A stretch of 64,000 nucleotides of DNA. Origin: Streptomyces pristinaespiralis (GTDB lineage: Bacteria > Actinomycetota > Actinomycetes > Streptomycetales > Streptomycetaceae). The notes under the pieces are model-generated. The model searched no databases, was not told the origin of the DNA, and was given only the letters and a program-made list of their open reading frames with translations. The stretch covers positions 8,429,501 to 8,493,500 of the forward strand of contig NZ_CP011340.1 of assembly GCF_001278075.1 (NCBI RefSeq), written 5' to 3'. Below, piece after piece: positions 19,425-28,238 of this stretch; the first letter of the stretch is position 1, and every line of letters begins with the position of its first letter. The translations under genes were made by a program, and so were the position numbers.

Positions 19425-19830
19425 TCTGCTTGAGAGTCGAAAGGTGCGCTCCACGTCGAACCGGCGAAGGAACGCCTGCCAACAGCGGTCGACGCGTCCT
19501 GAGGATCGGCGCCGGTGCCCGACCACCACAGCCAGACAGGCTCATTCACGCCGCCGCTGGGCAGTTTCTCGACCGACAGGCGGATCACGGTGTGCCCTCG
19601 ATGATCGGCAGCGGTCCTTCGTGATCGCCCCATGCCGCCCGGCGGGTGAGCCGGGGATGCAGCCGGCCCCCCGCTTGCGCCGTCGCGGTCCGCTGAAGTT
19701 GCCTCACCCGCGACGTTGCGCGCGAGTTTGCGGCCATCACCACCAAGCAGATCACGCCAAGTATGGCTGAACTGCTCATCTGGTGGTCTCCACTCGACCG
19801 CGGGGTCGGGTTCCTGGACGTTGGAGTGAC
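19425..19830 (-). pseudogene. Decayed DDE transposase (NF041680-like)
   Basis: Reading leftward, recognisable pieces of one transposase lie in different frames: 'VEWRPPDEQFSHTWRDLL' (about 19810-19755), 'GGRLHPRLTRRAAWGDHEG' with 'LPIIEGT' (about 19680-19590), 'IRLSVEKLPSGG' with 'VWLWWSGTGADP' (about 19590-19500), 'DRCWQAFLRRFDVERTFRL' (about 19490-19435) and 'KQTLGYSS' (about 19430). At least three frameshifts separate them, and both the start and the C-terminal third are missing. No terminal inverted repeats were found. It is an old insertion scar. Confidence 0.8.
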
Positions 19831-19884
19831 CATGTCGGCGTGTCGTCATACCGTGCGCACCACGACATGTCCGGGTGTGCGGGT

Positions 19885-20856
19885 TCAACGCCCGTCGAGC
19901 CGCCACAGGTAGAGGAGCGTCTGGTCCTGGGAGACCGTGTACCAGGTGCCGTGGCCCGCCCCACGAGCGCTCCCGTGGACGGGGAAGGGGTAGGCGATCC
20001 GGCCGCGCAGCGTCATGGTGGCTGGGTCGACGAGCCAGTGGCGGGGGTCGCCCATGTCGTACCCGGTGCCCACGACAGCGGCGTCGTCGTGAGGGAAGGC
20101 CGCCTCGTAGTCCCAGCGCGCGTGGTCGTCGCCCGAGGGCGGCGGTACCGCGTCCGCGGCGGCGAGTCGCCGCAGCTCCTCGCCGTCCTCCTTCTGGAGG
20201 AGGTAGAGGCACCACTGCCCCGGATCCGTGGCCAGGAGGTGGCGGCCGGACGGGCTCACGGCGAGGAGCACCTGCTCGTCGAGTCGCCGTACGGAGAGCG
20301 TCCGGCCGTCCCAGCGCCCCCACAAGGCGGGTGAGTCCTCGTCACCCTCGCCGACGGTCAGGCCCATGTACGCGGGGTCTGGGTGGGGGGTGGGGAACGA
20401 AGACCCTACCGTCCCCGTCCCGACCCGGCCCAGGACCGTGCCGTCGGCGGGGTCCAGGACCAGCCACTCCTCCAGGTCTTCCCCCGAGTCGCTGCGGACG
20501 TGCGCCCAGAGGAGCTTGCCGTCGGGGGAGAAAGCAGCCGAACCGTGGTCGGCGTAGCGGTGGTTGCGGTCGTCGGCGTATTCGACGAAGGAGGTGTGGG
20601 GCTCTGCGCACACGGTGGAGGACCAGCAGCCATGCCGGACCTCCCACAGCACGGCACCCGCACGGTCCACTGCCCGCAGCGCGTGCACGCCGGCGAACAC
20701 GGCCACGTCCCCCGCCGGAGAGACCGTCACCGAGCCGAATCCACGTGGCCACGGCGCGGGGAAGCGGACCTCCGGCCCGTTTTGGTCCAGGTCGCGGACG
20801 GCTACCTCGGTGTCGCCGCGCTGCACCAGAAGCCGGTGGCCGGGCCCGCACAGCAC
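19885..20856 (-). CDS. Beta-propeller-like hypothetical protein with disturbed 5' end
   Basis: This protein of about 323 residues consists of repeated blade-like strands ('GSVTVSPAGDVAVFAGVHAL', 'AAFSPDGKLLWAHVRSD', 'VLLAVSPSGRHLLATDP'), the Ser-Pro-Asp/Ser-Gly turns typical of WD40/YVTN-like propellers. The start is uncertain. GTG 20856 is the first codon after a perfect 32-bp tandem duplication (20857-20920). With only one repeat copy the frame would join an upstream stretch beginning at GTG 20960 (VPVSARLLATLPALLSPASA), which looks like the original N-terminus. The duplication therefore appears to have shifted the frame and truncated the 5' end. Function unknown. Confidence 0.6.
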   Translation of the reverse strand: MLCGPGHRLLVQRGDTEVAVRDLDQNGPEVRFPAPWPRGFGSVTVSPAGDVAVFAGVHALRAVDRAGAVLWEVRHGCWSSTVCAEPHTSFVEYADDRNHRYADHGSAAFSPDGKLLWAHVRSDSGEDLEEWLVLDPADGTVLGRVGTGTVGSSFPTPHPDPAYMGLTVGEGDEDSPALWGRWDGRTLSVRRLDEQVLLAVSPSGRHLLATDPGQWCLYLLQKEDGEELRRLAAADAVPPPSGDDHARWDYEAAFPHDDAAVVGTGYDMGDPRHWLVDPATMTLRGRIAYPFPVHGSARGAGHGTWYTVSQDQTLLYLWRLDGR

Positions 20857-20928
20857 GTGCGGGGCGTCCGCCGACGCAGGGCTCAGCAGTGCGGGGCGTC
20901 CGCCGACGCAGGGCTCAGCAGTGCGGGG
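20857..20928. repeat. 32-bp tandem duplication
   Basis: Bases 20857-20888 are repeated exactly at 20889-20920, followed by eight more matching bases to 20928. Because 32 is not a multiple of three, the repeat changes the frame of the leftward propeller gene. Confidence 0.95.
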
Positions 20929-21046
20929 AGGGTGGCGAGGAGACGGGCGGAGACAGGCACGGAACTGGACCCCCACGGACGGCATGGACGCTGTGTGTGG
21001 GATGGTTCCACAGCTCGAAACAGGCGTCCGGAGGGGAGCCCACCAG

Positions 21047-21634
21047 GTGGCCGAGGAGAACGGCTCGGGGCGGTACACCCCTCACTGGGTGCGCCCCGGC
21101 CATTGGGCTCAGAACGGCACGCTCGACCTGCCCACGGCGGACGCACGCGAGGTGGCCGACTGGCCCGCGCCGGTACGGGAGGCGTTGGAGGTGGCCCGCA
21201 GGTACGGGCTGCCGCACGGGGACACGATGTGTCTGCCGGTGCCCGGCTCGGCGCCCTTCTCGCGTGTGGCCGGCCGTTTCTGGAGTCTCGGACTGACCGA
21301 TACATGGCCCGCTCCCGAGTACGTCCTCGACGAGACGGGCCGTGTGTGGGTGCTCGCGGAAGGCGTCGACCCCGCCAAGCGGTTCGTCAACTCATCCATG
21401 ATCGATTTCCTCGACGCGCTCGCCGCCTGGGAGTACCGCTGCGAACACGTCGACGACTTCGACGACTTGGAGCCGCCGGACGACTACGGAGGCGACGACG
21501 ACCCCGCCGGGGAGGCCCGGGTCGCCTTCGGGATGGAAATCCGGGACCGCCTGCGGGAGCTCGACCCGCCCGCATTCGAGATGGACACCTGGTGGGACCG
21601 GGTCTACGAGGAGGTGGGATACGACGCGATCTGA
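21047..21634 (+). CDS. SUKH/SMI1-like hypothetical protein
   Basis: This 195-residue acidic protein starts VAEENGSGRYTPHWVRPGHW and contains 'PVPGSAPFSRVAGRFWSLGL', 'GRVWVLAEGVDPAKRFVNSS', 'MIDFLDALAAWEYRCEHV' and a C-terminal 'WWDRVYEEVGYDAI'. The order of a compact alpha/beta core followed by 'FVNSSxxxFLxxLAA' resembles the SUKH-4 immunity group, members of which often neutralise polymorphic toxins, but no toxin gene is adjacent. The GTG at 21047 has GGAGGGGAG 8 bases upstream, better than the in-frame ATGs at 20984 and 21002. Confidence 0.6.
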   Translation: MAEENGSGRYTPHWVRPGHWAQNGTLDLPTADAREVADWPAPVREALEVARRYGLPHGDTMCLPVPGSAPFSRVAGRFWSLGLTDTWPAPEYVLDETGRVWVLAEGVDPAKRFVNSSMIDFLDALAAWEYRCEHVDDFDDLEPPDDYGGDDDPAGEARVAFGMEIRDRLRELDPPAFEMDTWWDRVYEEVGYDAI

Positions 21635-21845
21635 CGGGCAATCGCCATAGCGAGATCGAAATTTTCGAATTGCCTCGCAAGATGATCGTGCTTCCGTAAC
21701 CCTCCGCGACCGCTCCCCAAGATCTGTGCCAGAACCCCCACATCGGGAGGCACCGCAGCCCGGCCCCGGTCGATTCACGTGTGCCTGACGAGGAAAACAG
21801 GTCAGTGTTGGCGAGAGGGATGGCGTGATCCAACGCTCGTCCGCA

Positions 21846-22382
21846 TCAAGAGAGAGCGCTGGTGACGACTTCGGCCGACTCGTCAGCCGACTCGGAGGTC
21901 AGACGGTAGAACCCCTGAAGACTGACCGAGCGCTCGAGACGGCCATCCACCACGTGCTTCAGGCTGCGGGTCTGTCCTCGGCGGTTACGCCAGGTAGGCC
22001 TCGCAAGCAGTTCGCCGGGGATCGGCACATCGAAGCGTACGGGCGTCGCGTCCACATGGACTGCCACGGCGCCGCAGCCATCGGCACCGAGCATCGACCA
22101 GTCGCCGTGCCCGGAGTACGCCGGGTCTTCCCATGTTGCGGGGGGAGTGCCACAGCAGGCGCGCCGCTCCAAGTCGATCACCCGCAGCCGGCTCACCAGG
22201 AACACCTCGCACCGGTTGACGTGCAGCGCGTACACCTCGTCCCCAGCACGCGCACCCGTCCACGCGGGCAGGGAGGAATGAATGCCGCTGAAGGCGACCG
22301 GCGGTCGCTCGCCCACGCGGCCCGCCTTGCGCAGAGCCCGGCACGTGTCATGGGTCCACAAGACGGTGAAGGCATCAGACAT
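21846..22382 (-). CDS. Hypothetical protein (178 aa)
   Basis: The frame from ATG 22382 (MSDAFTVLWTHDTCRALRKA) has G/C-biased third positions and encodes a soluble protein with 'GDEVYALHVNRCEVFLVSRL' and 'FDVPIPGELLARPTW' segments, suggesting an alpha/beta fold. No strong ribosome site is seen and no family is recognised. Its upstream side is filled with fragments of other genes. Confidence 0.55.
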   Translation of the reverse strand: MSDAFTVLWTHDTCRALRKAGRVGERPPVAFSGIHSSLPAWTGARAGDEVYALHVNRCEVFLVSRLRVIDLERRACCGTPPATWEDPAYSGHGDWSMLGADGCGAVAVHVDATPVRFDVPIPGELLARPTWRNRRGQTRSLKHVVDGRLERSVSLQGFYRLTSESADESAEVVTSALS

Positions 22383-22407
22383 GCCGTGATCGTATGAACG
22401 GAGGCTG

Positions 22408-22578
22408 ACAGCCTCCCGCCTCACGGAATCTTCTACTCCCGCCCCGGCTCCGCCGCCCCAGCCGGACTTCGTCGACGCCTTCACCAGCACGACGATGATC
22501 GGAACCGAGAAGAAGAGCGACACCAACCCCACGCTCAACAAGGCGATGCGGCCGCAGGGGAACACCGTGACCGGCTGA
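22408..22578 (+). pseudogene. C-terminal remnant of an unidentified gene
   Basis: An open frame without an ATG or GTG start ends at TGA 22576 with the protein-like sequence 'PPPQPDFVDAFTSTTMIGTE' and then 'NPTLNKAMRPQGNTVTG'. It is followed directly by a strong hairpin. It looks like the tail of a longer gene, cut at its 5' side; the identity is unknown. Confidence 0.35.
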
Positions 22579-22582
22579 GACG

Positions 22583-22618
22583 TCGGGCCCGGCCCTCCCA
22601 CCGCAGGACCGGGCCCGA
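22583..22618 (+). terminator. Strong hairpin after the remnant frame
   Basis: TCGGGCCCGG (22583-22592) and CCGGGCCCGA (22609-22618) form a perfect 10-bp stem with a 16-base loop, beginning 5 bases after the stop at 22578. This supports the idea that the remnant was once a real gene end. Confidence 0.65.
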
Positions 22619-22632
22619 GCGGGGTCCTGCAC

Positions 22633-22760
22633 ATGGATCACGCCCGCGCGCTGCCTCACCAGCGGTTGGCCCCGCTGGACGAGCGCCTGGCCGGCACGGT
22701 GGCCAGGCCCGTCGTCCTGCCCGAAACGATCGTCGTCGACCGGGGCCGGCCACGGTCCGC
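22633..22760 (+). pseudogene. Fragment of a Mu/TniA-type (rve) transposase catalytic core
   Basis: The short frame from 22633 reads MDHARALPHQRLAPLDERLA and continues with 'VARPVVLPETIVVDRGRP'. 'LPxTIVVDxGK' is the strand around the second catalytic Asp of Mu/TniA/TnsB-type DDE transposases. The sequence degenerates after 'GRP', and neither the first Asp nor the Glu is present. It is a fragment of a transposase from the class that uses TGT...ACA ends. Confidence 0.55.
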
Positions 22761-22877
22761 GTCTTGCACGTTTGCCCGGGGAGCGCGGTGGAAGAGTCGC
22801 CCCCGAGACCGTCCGGCCGAGTCGCTGGCGGGACGGCCGATTCTCCTCGACGTCCTGAACAGAACAGGAGCCCGCCG

Positions 22878-23483
22878 TTGCGCCTCTACGCCGAGATCCC
22901 CGCACGCCGGAACCGCCAGGTGCTCGTGGACCTGATCGCCGTGGCCCTGATCGCCCTCACGGTGTGGGCGGCATTCTTCGTCCGCGACATGATCATGCTG
23001 CTCGCCGAGCCGGGGCGGAAGGTCGAGAGCTCCGGAGACGGCCTCGCCGAGGAACTCGGCAACGTCGGGGACGCGGCGTCAGACGTACCGCTCATCGGCG
23101 ACGTTCTGCAGCAGCCGCTCCAGTCCGCAGCCGACGCCAGTACCGGCTTCGCGGACGCCGGCGCATCGCTCCAGGAGACCGTCGCCCAGGTCGCCGACGT
23201 GACGGCCACGGCTCTCATCGTCCTCCCCGTGCTCCTCATCCTGGTTCTGTGGCTCCCCCCGCGCCTGCTCTGGATCCGCCACAGCATGACCGTCCGCCGT
23301 CTCGCCGACGCGCCCGGCGGCGCCGACCTGCTCGCCCTGCGCGCCCTCACCGGCTCGCCTGCCGCCCTCGTCAAGCTGCCCACCCCGCCCGGCGGATTCG
23401 CCGACGCCTGGCGCCGGGGCGACCAGGAGGCCATCGCCACCCTCAGCGCGGTCGCCCTCGCACACACTGGCCTGCGCCCCTGA
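22878..23483 (+). CDS. Two-span membrane protein
   Basis: This 201-residue protein starts at TTG 22878 behind CAGGAG: LRLYAEIPARRNRQVLVDLI. One membrane helix lies near residues 17-38 and another near residues 112-132 ('ALIVLPVLLILVLWLPPRLL'). Between them is an Ala/Gly/Asp-rich extracytoplasmic segment with amphipathic heptads. The C-terminal domain is cytosolic. This layout recurs in actinobacteria as a hypothetical transmembrane protein; no function can be assigned. Confidence 0.75.
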   Translation: MRLYAEIPARRNRQVLVDLIAVALIALTVWAAFFVRDMIMLLAEPGRKVESSGDGLAEELGNVGDAASDVPLIGDVLQQPLQSAADASTGFADAGASLQETVAQVADVTATALIVLPVLLILVLWLPPRLLWIRHSMTVRRLADAPGGADLLALRALTGSPAALVKLPTPPGGFADAWRRGDQEAIATLSAVALAHTGLRP

Positions 23484-23633
23484 CGCACGCCTCCCACGGC
23501 GAGGGACAGCCGACGCACGGATACAGGTCGGGGGACCGGGGCGCGTCCGGGCCGGCCAGCCCGCCACAAGGTCCTCGGCGACGAAGCTTTCCACGAACTC
23601 CCTACGTACTTTGCAGCCCAGTGAGAGCGGCTC

Positions 23634-24143
23634 ATGTCAATGGCCGCCGTTATCGTGCCGGTCGTGGTGGGAACCGAAGACACACGCCTCATCGTGGTCC
23701 GCGGCAACAGTGCCTCGGGGAAGTCATCCGTCGCAGCCGGCCTGCGTGAGAAGTTCGGCCGCAACCTCGCGATCGTCGGCCAGGACAACCTGCGTCGGAT
23801 CGTGCTGCGCGAACGCGACCGGCCCGGGGCTGCGAACATCGGCCTGATCGACCTGACCGCCCGCTACGCCCTGGACAACGGCTTCCACGTCGTCGTGGAC
23901 GGCATCCTGTACGCCGACCGCTACGGCGCAATGCTCCAGGACCTGCTGCGCGCACACAGTGGCGTCTCCCGCTGCTACTACCTCCACGTGCCCTACCCGG
24001 AGACGGTGCTCCGGCACGCGACTAAACCCGATGCCGAGTATCTGCAGCACGTCACCAAGGCTCACCTGCGCGACTGGTACCGGGAGATGGACCTGCTGCC
24101 CGACGGCCTGGAAACCGTCATCGACCCGGCCAGCACCCTGTGA
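23634..24143 (+). CDS. P-loop kinase-like ATPase
   Basis: This 169-residue protein has a Walker A 'VRGNSASGKSSVAAGL' (residues about 23-38), a Walker B-like 'GFHVVVDGILYADRY' (about 83-97) and a lid region 'RHATKPDAEYLQHVTKAHLR'. The size and order match small kinases of the AAA_33/zeta-toxin-like group that phosphorylate small molecules or nucleotide sugars. A stand-alone zeta toxin would normally be longer and paired with an antitoxin; no antitoxin is seen. The ATG at 23634 gives a 22-residue leader before the P-loop; ATG 23640 is also possible. Confidence 0.75.
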   Translation: MSMAAVIVPVVVGTEDTRLIVVRGNSASGKSSVAAGLREKFGRNLAIVGQDNLRRIVLRERDRPGAANIGLIDLTARYALDNGFHVVVDGILYADRYGAMLQDLLRAHSGVSRCYYLHVPYPETVLRHATKPDAEYLQHVTKAHLRDWYREMDLLPDGLETVIDPASTL

Positions 24144-24573
24144 CGCCTATGAGGTGTGGACCCTGTTTCCCCAGGCAGGGGCGTTCCTGTGAGGTGACCG
24201 AGGAACCTGTGCGCCGCTCGTGCCGACGCCGGAATATTGGTGACATCCGGTTACCGGTTGAGCTCCGCGTCCTGGGGGCAGCCCGCTCCGAGGCTCCGTC
24301 GCGGACTCAGCGATGCGGTGGGGCGTACTCCGAGGGTTCCGCGGGCTCGCAGCTCGTCCAAATCTGGCAGGTGGACGCCGGGCAGTGTGTCGAGCAGGTC
24401 GGCCTGGGCGGCGTGGAGGTGCGCGGGAGTCTCGGGGCCTGTGCCGAGGTTGCGGCGATCGGTCACATGATCATCGTACCGGCGGGCCGCAGGGCTTGTT
24501 TCTGAACTCCCAGATGTATGACGATCGTTCGCTACCGTTCGCGGCAGTCTGTATGCGTCTGCAGGGTGGTGAA
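24144..24573. other. Gap with no convincing gene
   Basis: A leftward frame beginning with GTG at about 24466 (VTDRRNLGTGPETPAHLHAA) is open for 71 codons and partly protein-like, but it lacks a ribosome site and has mixed third-position bias, so it is not called. No hairpin or RNA gene was recognised. Confidence 0.3.
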
Positions 24574-24873
24574 ATGACGACTCGTCCATGGCTCACGGTC
24601 CTGGCCTATGTTCTGGTCATCGTCGGCTCGACCATGTTCTTCATGAACGCCGAGGCGCTTTTGAACGGCGACGCCGTCGAGTGTGACGGCAGCCCGATGA
24701 GACCCGGTCAGTGGTGTGCGAGCTTCAGCGGCGGCGAAAGCTTCAGCTATGACGAGGAGAAGGAGAACGAAGCCTGGGGGGAACTCGTCGGTTACGCCGG
24801 GGTAGGCCTCGGCGCCCTCGGCATCGCCCTCTTCACCAGCCTTTGGATCACCACGCGACGAAGAAACCGATGA
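24574..24873 (+). CDS. Small two-span membrane protein
   Basis: This 99-residue protein starts MTTRPWLTVLAYVLVIVGST with membrane helices at residues about 6-26 and 71-91. The external loop of about 45 residues has two Cys ('VECDGSPMRPGQWCASF') that could form a disulphide. The C-terminus is basic ('TTRRRNR'), so both ends are predicted inside. GCAGGGTGGTGAA precedes the ATG. No family is recognised. Confidence 0.65.
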   Translation: MTTRPWLTVLAYVLVIVGSTMFFMNAEALLNGDAVECDGSPMRPGQWCASFSGGESFSYDEEKENEAWGELVGYAGVGLGALGIALFTSLWITTRRRNR

Positions 24874-25095
24874 CGTACTGCCAGCCGTTCGCGCAACGGT
24901 CACTGTGACGGCTTCACGAGCGGTGCACCTTCGGCTTGATCCAAGTGCCTCTTTGGGGTTGCTGAGCGAGAGCCCCCGTGGTGGCCGTCACGTCCCGCTG
25001 CGGGGACTCTGGCTTGTCTGCGGTGCTGTTGCACCGGAGCTCTGCAGGTCCGGCTCTGCGGGCATCGGCCGGGCCGCCGGTCGGATGGGCGCCTG

Positions 25096-25470
25096 ATGGT
25101 GCCTGGCCCGTGGCGCGCCCGTACGGGCGTGATTGCCGCACGGTTCCGGCACTTCGAGGACCGCGACGGCGGCCCGCTGCTCCACGACCATGTGCTGCTG
25201 TCGGTCAAAGTCCGCCGCTTGGACGGCCGATGGGGCACCCTGCACACCCGCCCGTTCCTCGAGTACGCCGTCGCGCTGTCCGAGCTCTACAACCAGCGGC
25301 TCATGGAAGAGATCTGCGAGCAGTTCGACCTCGCGACCGGGGCCCGGTACCCCCCCCGGGCCTGCGGCCGGTCATGGAACTCGCCGGCATCCCCGAGCAG
25401 CTCATCGACTTCACCGCCACCCGCAACACAGCGGCGTGCGTTTCCGGATGCAGGGCCGGATTCGGCCGGG
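25096..25470 (+). pseudogene. MobF/TrwC-type relaxase remnant
   Basis: The translated fragment 'GVIAARFRHFEDRDGGPLLH' continues 'DHVLLSVKVRRLDGRWGTLH'. This is the HUH region of a TrwC/TraA conjugative relaxase (H-D-H metal ligands in 'PLLHDH'). It runs on through 'LEYAVALSELYNQRLMEEIC'. A run of eight C at 25350-25357 shifts the frame, and the continuation 'LRPVMELAGIPEQLIDFTA' is in another frame. The catalytic-Tyr N-terminus and the helicase part are both absent. It is the scar of a conjugative element. Confidence 0.75.
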
Positions 25471-25671
25471 CGGGCCTGCCAGTTGCCCCCATTGAGTGCC
25501 CGCTGACCGGCCCGATGACAGACCGCGACCGGCCCAGAGCGCCACGGCATCCGCGGTGGCTGCGCTGTCGCACCCTCACGCCCACCCTGATTCTCGGTGT
25601 GCACCTCACCTACGGGCAGGCGGTACATCCCGCAGTACCGTGCTCGGCACTGGACTGCCTGCGCCTGTGCC

Positions 25672-27420
25672 TTACGTCCATCGCATCCCGATCGCGGACA
25701 GCTGCTCCACCCGTTCCGGGGACAGCGTCGTGGCCCGGCTGCGCTGGTTGCTGATCCACGCCCCGAGCCGGAGCTCTCGCTGTTCCTGGTCCTTGCCGAG
25801 GATGATCCGTTCGGTGTGTTTGCGTGGCACCTTCAGATGTCCCTCGCGCTCGAAGAACTGCCGGGCCGCGGCGAGGTGCATCGCCCACTTCTCCGCCTGG
25901 CTGGTGCGTAGTTTCGGCTTCTCGTCCTCGGTGGCGGGTGTGATGCCGAGGACGTGTTCGCACATCCACTGCTGCACGCCGGTGAGCTTGTCGAAGCCGA
26001 GCCGCTGCGCACGGACCCACCGCCCGAGGTCCTCGCCCCGGTGTACGACGTCACCCGGCTCGGTGGGCAGTTCGCCGCCGACCTCCTCCAAATGCAGGCG
26101 GGTGAGGTGGAAACAGCGCTGCCATTCCACCGACCAGGCCGGGCACCAGGACGGATCGATGTCCTCCAACTGCTCGCGGCGTTCCTCCGACAGGGCGCCG
26201 GACCACGACTGGACCGGCAGTCCCTCGGCCTGGCGCTGCTCGAGGTCCTGAGCGCGCCGGGCGGCGGCCCGCTGGTTCTTGAGCCAGATGCCGACCTTGT
26301 AGCCCTGGTGGGTGGCGTCCAGCGGGGCCAGGAGATGGCCGTGTTCGGCCGCCCATCCGCGCGCGGCGACCAGGCCTTCCTCCCAGGCGACGTCGAAGTG
26401 GGACCAGATCATGCCCAGCCTCTCCAGCTGGGCGATGCGGTCCTCGTCCATGTCGCCGCGGGCGTAAAACCTCCTGGCGTCGGCGGTCCACTGCCCCAGC
26501 GGGAAGTTGGCGAGTGACGCCGGCCATCCGACCCCCTCGGCTTCCTCGCCCTCCGGCACGCGGTATGTGAATGGGACGCGGAGGTCGCCGTGTTCGCGGG
26601 CGTAGATGACGGCGGCTTCCACGCCGCGCCGCCAGTGCTCGTGCTCGGGGTCGAGGACGCGCAGGTTGATGAACGCAGCCAACTGTGCCGGGTCGCGCGG
26701 CGTGGAGAACTTCAGCAGCGCCCGCGCGGGCGCCGACGGCCCACCAGACCCGATCCCCTCGCCTCGGTTCTCCGGGCTCCCGCTGCGGCTCCGGACGCCT
26801 GTGACGCGGCTCTGCGCCTGCTGCTCCGCCAGAGCCTCCACGACGCGGGCGTCGTGCGCGCGCAGCGCCTCCAACAGCTTCGCCAACCCGCCGAAGGCCC
26901 GCGAGGTGAGCATGTTGTCCGCCGTCTCGCCCGGACCGAGCAGTACCGGCACCACCAGGCTTGCCACCTTGCCCTCGCCCGGCTGCATCCGCAGCGCCCG
27001 GCCCACGGCCTGGGCCAGGTCCGGCATCGACCCGCGTACATCCGCCCAGTACACGGAGTCGCAGTTCTTGGTGTCGACGCCCTCGCCCAGGACCTTCACC
27101 GAGCACAGGAAGCACTTCTCCACCACGCTGCCGTCGCCTGTGATCCCGGCCGCGAACTCCCCGAGCAGCCGACGGCGGTGGAGCGGCTTGTGGTCGCCGC
27201 ACAGCCAGTTGGCCCAGATCGTCTTGGGGTACAGCTCCGGGTCGCTGGTGTTCAGCTGCGCGGCGATGTCGGGAAGCCCGGCCGCGAACGCTTCGGCCTC
27301 CTTCACCACGTGGTGGAACACCAGCGTCCGGCGGAAGCCCTCCTCTGCGGACGCTGTCACCAGCGCGGTCTGCAGGGCGGCGAGCCGCGCCCCGCGGACC
27401 TCGTCCGTACTGAAAGTCTG
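25672..27420 (-). pseudogene. DEAD/DEAH helicase lacking its N-terminal motor half, with helicase-associated repeats
   Basis: The open frame (562 codons from GTG 27360, open upstream to about 27445) starts inside helicase domain 2: motif IV-like 'RRTLVFHHVVKEAEAF', motif V 'CSVKVLGEGVDTKNCDSVYW' and motif VI 'LAQAVGRALRMQPGEG'. Then come several helicase-associated (HA) repeats, for example 'WEEGLVAARGWAAEHGHLLA', 'GYKVGIWLKNQRAAARRAQD' and 'LRLGAWISNQRSRATTLSPE'. The Walker A and DEAx motifs of domain 1 are missing. The frame is cut at about 27410-27420, exactly where a 50-bp sequence shared with 43935-43984 begins, so truncation by a mobile element is likely. Confidence 0.8.
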
Positions 27421-27460
27421 CGGGGAAGTGTCAGCTGGGCATCGTCATCTAAATGTCAGT
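27410..27460. repeat. Copy 1 of a 50-bp repeated junction sequence
   Basis: Bases 27410-27460 match 43935-43984 in the same orientation with a handful of mismatches, mostly transitions, and one gap (shared core GTCTGCGGGG, then GGGCATCGTC, ending TGTCAG). In both places a gene on the left is cut off at the repeat. Confidence 0.7.
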
Positions 27461-27740
27461 GGTGCAGCCTCGGTGACCTGGTAGTTGGCACTGATGGATG
27501 GTGCTCACCTGTTGCTGACATGGGTGACGAAAGGCCAGGTCATTCTCACGCCGACTGCTATAGCAGGTGCGGGGTTTGTGCTGGTCGGAGGTGGTGGGCC
27601 GTAAGGGAGCGTAGCGAGTTTGCTGGCCATGGCGGTCCTGGTCGTGCACGCTGCCAGGGTTACGGTGCCCGCCTTGGCCGGTCCGGTCGCCTGGCTGTCA
27701 GCCCGGCATGATGAAGGAGATCTTGGGGGCCTTCCCGTGA

Positions 27741-28238
27741 CTCGAAGACCACGACGCCGACACCAACACTCAGGAGATCCGCCAGGACCTCGAGCGGGCC
27801 CTGGCCCTGCTGGACGACGCGGTCAGCACCTCCAAGCCGACCACCCGCTGTCCCGAGCACCCGGGCGGCCCCGTCGGCCCGGACGCCGCGGACCTGTGTC
27901 TGCTGTGCGAGACCCGCCGGCGATCGGGGACGCGCGTACCGAATCCGCGCTCCGCCGGCGGGGAGGACGATGAGGCGTCGGCACGCGTGCCCTCGAGCCA
28001 CAGGATCCGTGAGGACCAGCCGCAGCCGAGGAAGCGCTGGGTCCCCGAGATGTGGAACGGGCTGGCCTGGCAGATGTGCGGCACTCCCCGCCACAGCGAG
28101 CCCGAAGCCGAGCAGTACCTGAGCCGGCTGTACCAGGGTCCGCAGGCAGCGCCGGCCTATCGGCTGGTGTACGCCTTCACCGACCACAGCGTCGTCCGGG
28201 TCTGGGGTACCCCGGCGCTCCGCCAGGTCGAACTTTGA
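27741..28238 (+). CDS. Cys-containing hypothetical protein, start unclear
   Basis: A frame with good codon bias runs from just after TGA 27738 to TGA 28236. It includes 'DTNTQEIRQDLERALALLDD', a possible zinc site 'RCPEHPGGPVGPDAADLCLL' with Cys following, and 'RKRWVPEMWNGLAWQMCGTP'. The first standard start codon is GTG 27987, far into the protein-like part. Upstream of the TGA the same frame continues to ATG 27711 (MMKEILGAFP), so the TGA probably replaced a sense codon or an indel disturbed the start. Its end overlaps the dciA-like start by four bases (TTGA), so it belongs to the replication module. Confidence 0.55.
   Translation, partial: LEDHDADTNTQEIRQDLERALALLDDAVSTSKPTTRCPEHPGGPVGPDAADLCLLCETRRRSGTRVPNPRSAGGEDDEASARVPSSHRIREDQPQPRKRWVPEMWNGLAWQMCGTPRHSEPEAEQYLSRLYQGPQAAPAYRLVYAFTDHSVVRVWGTPALRQVEL

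Noticed and set aside
23634..24143. Zeta-toxin interpretation of the P-loop kinase
   Set aside because: No epsilon antitoxin neighbour, and the protein is shorter than typical zeta toxins; a general small-molecule kinase is safer.
24251..24466. A possible 71-aa leftward protein starting VTDRRNLGTGPETPAHLHAA
   Set aside because: No ribosome site, mixed codon bias and no domain; noted as a possible remnant only.
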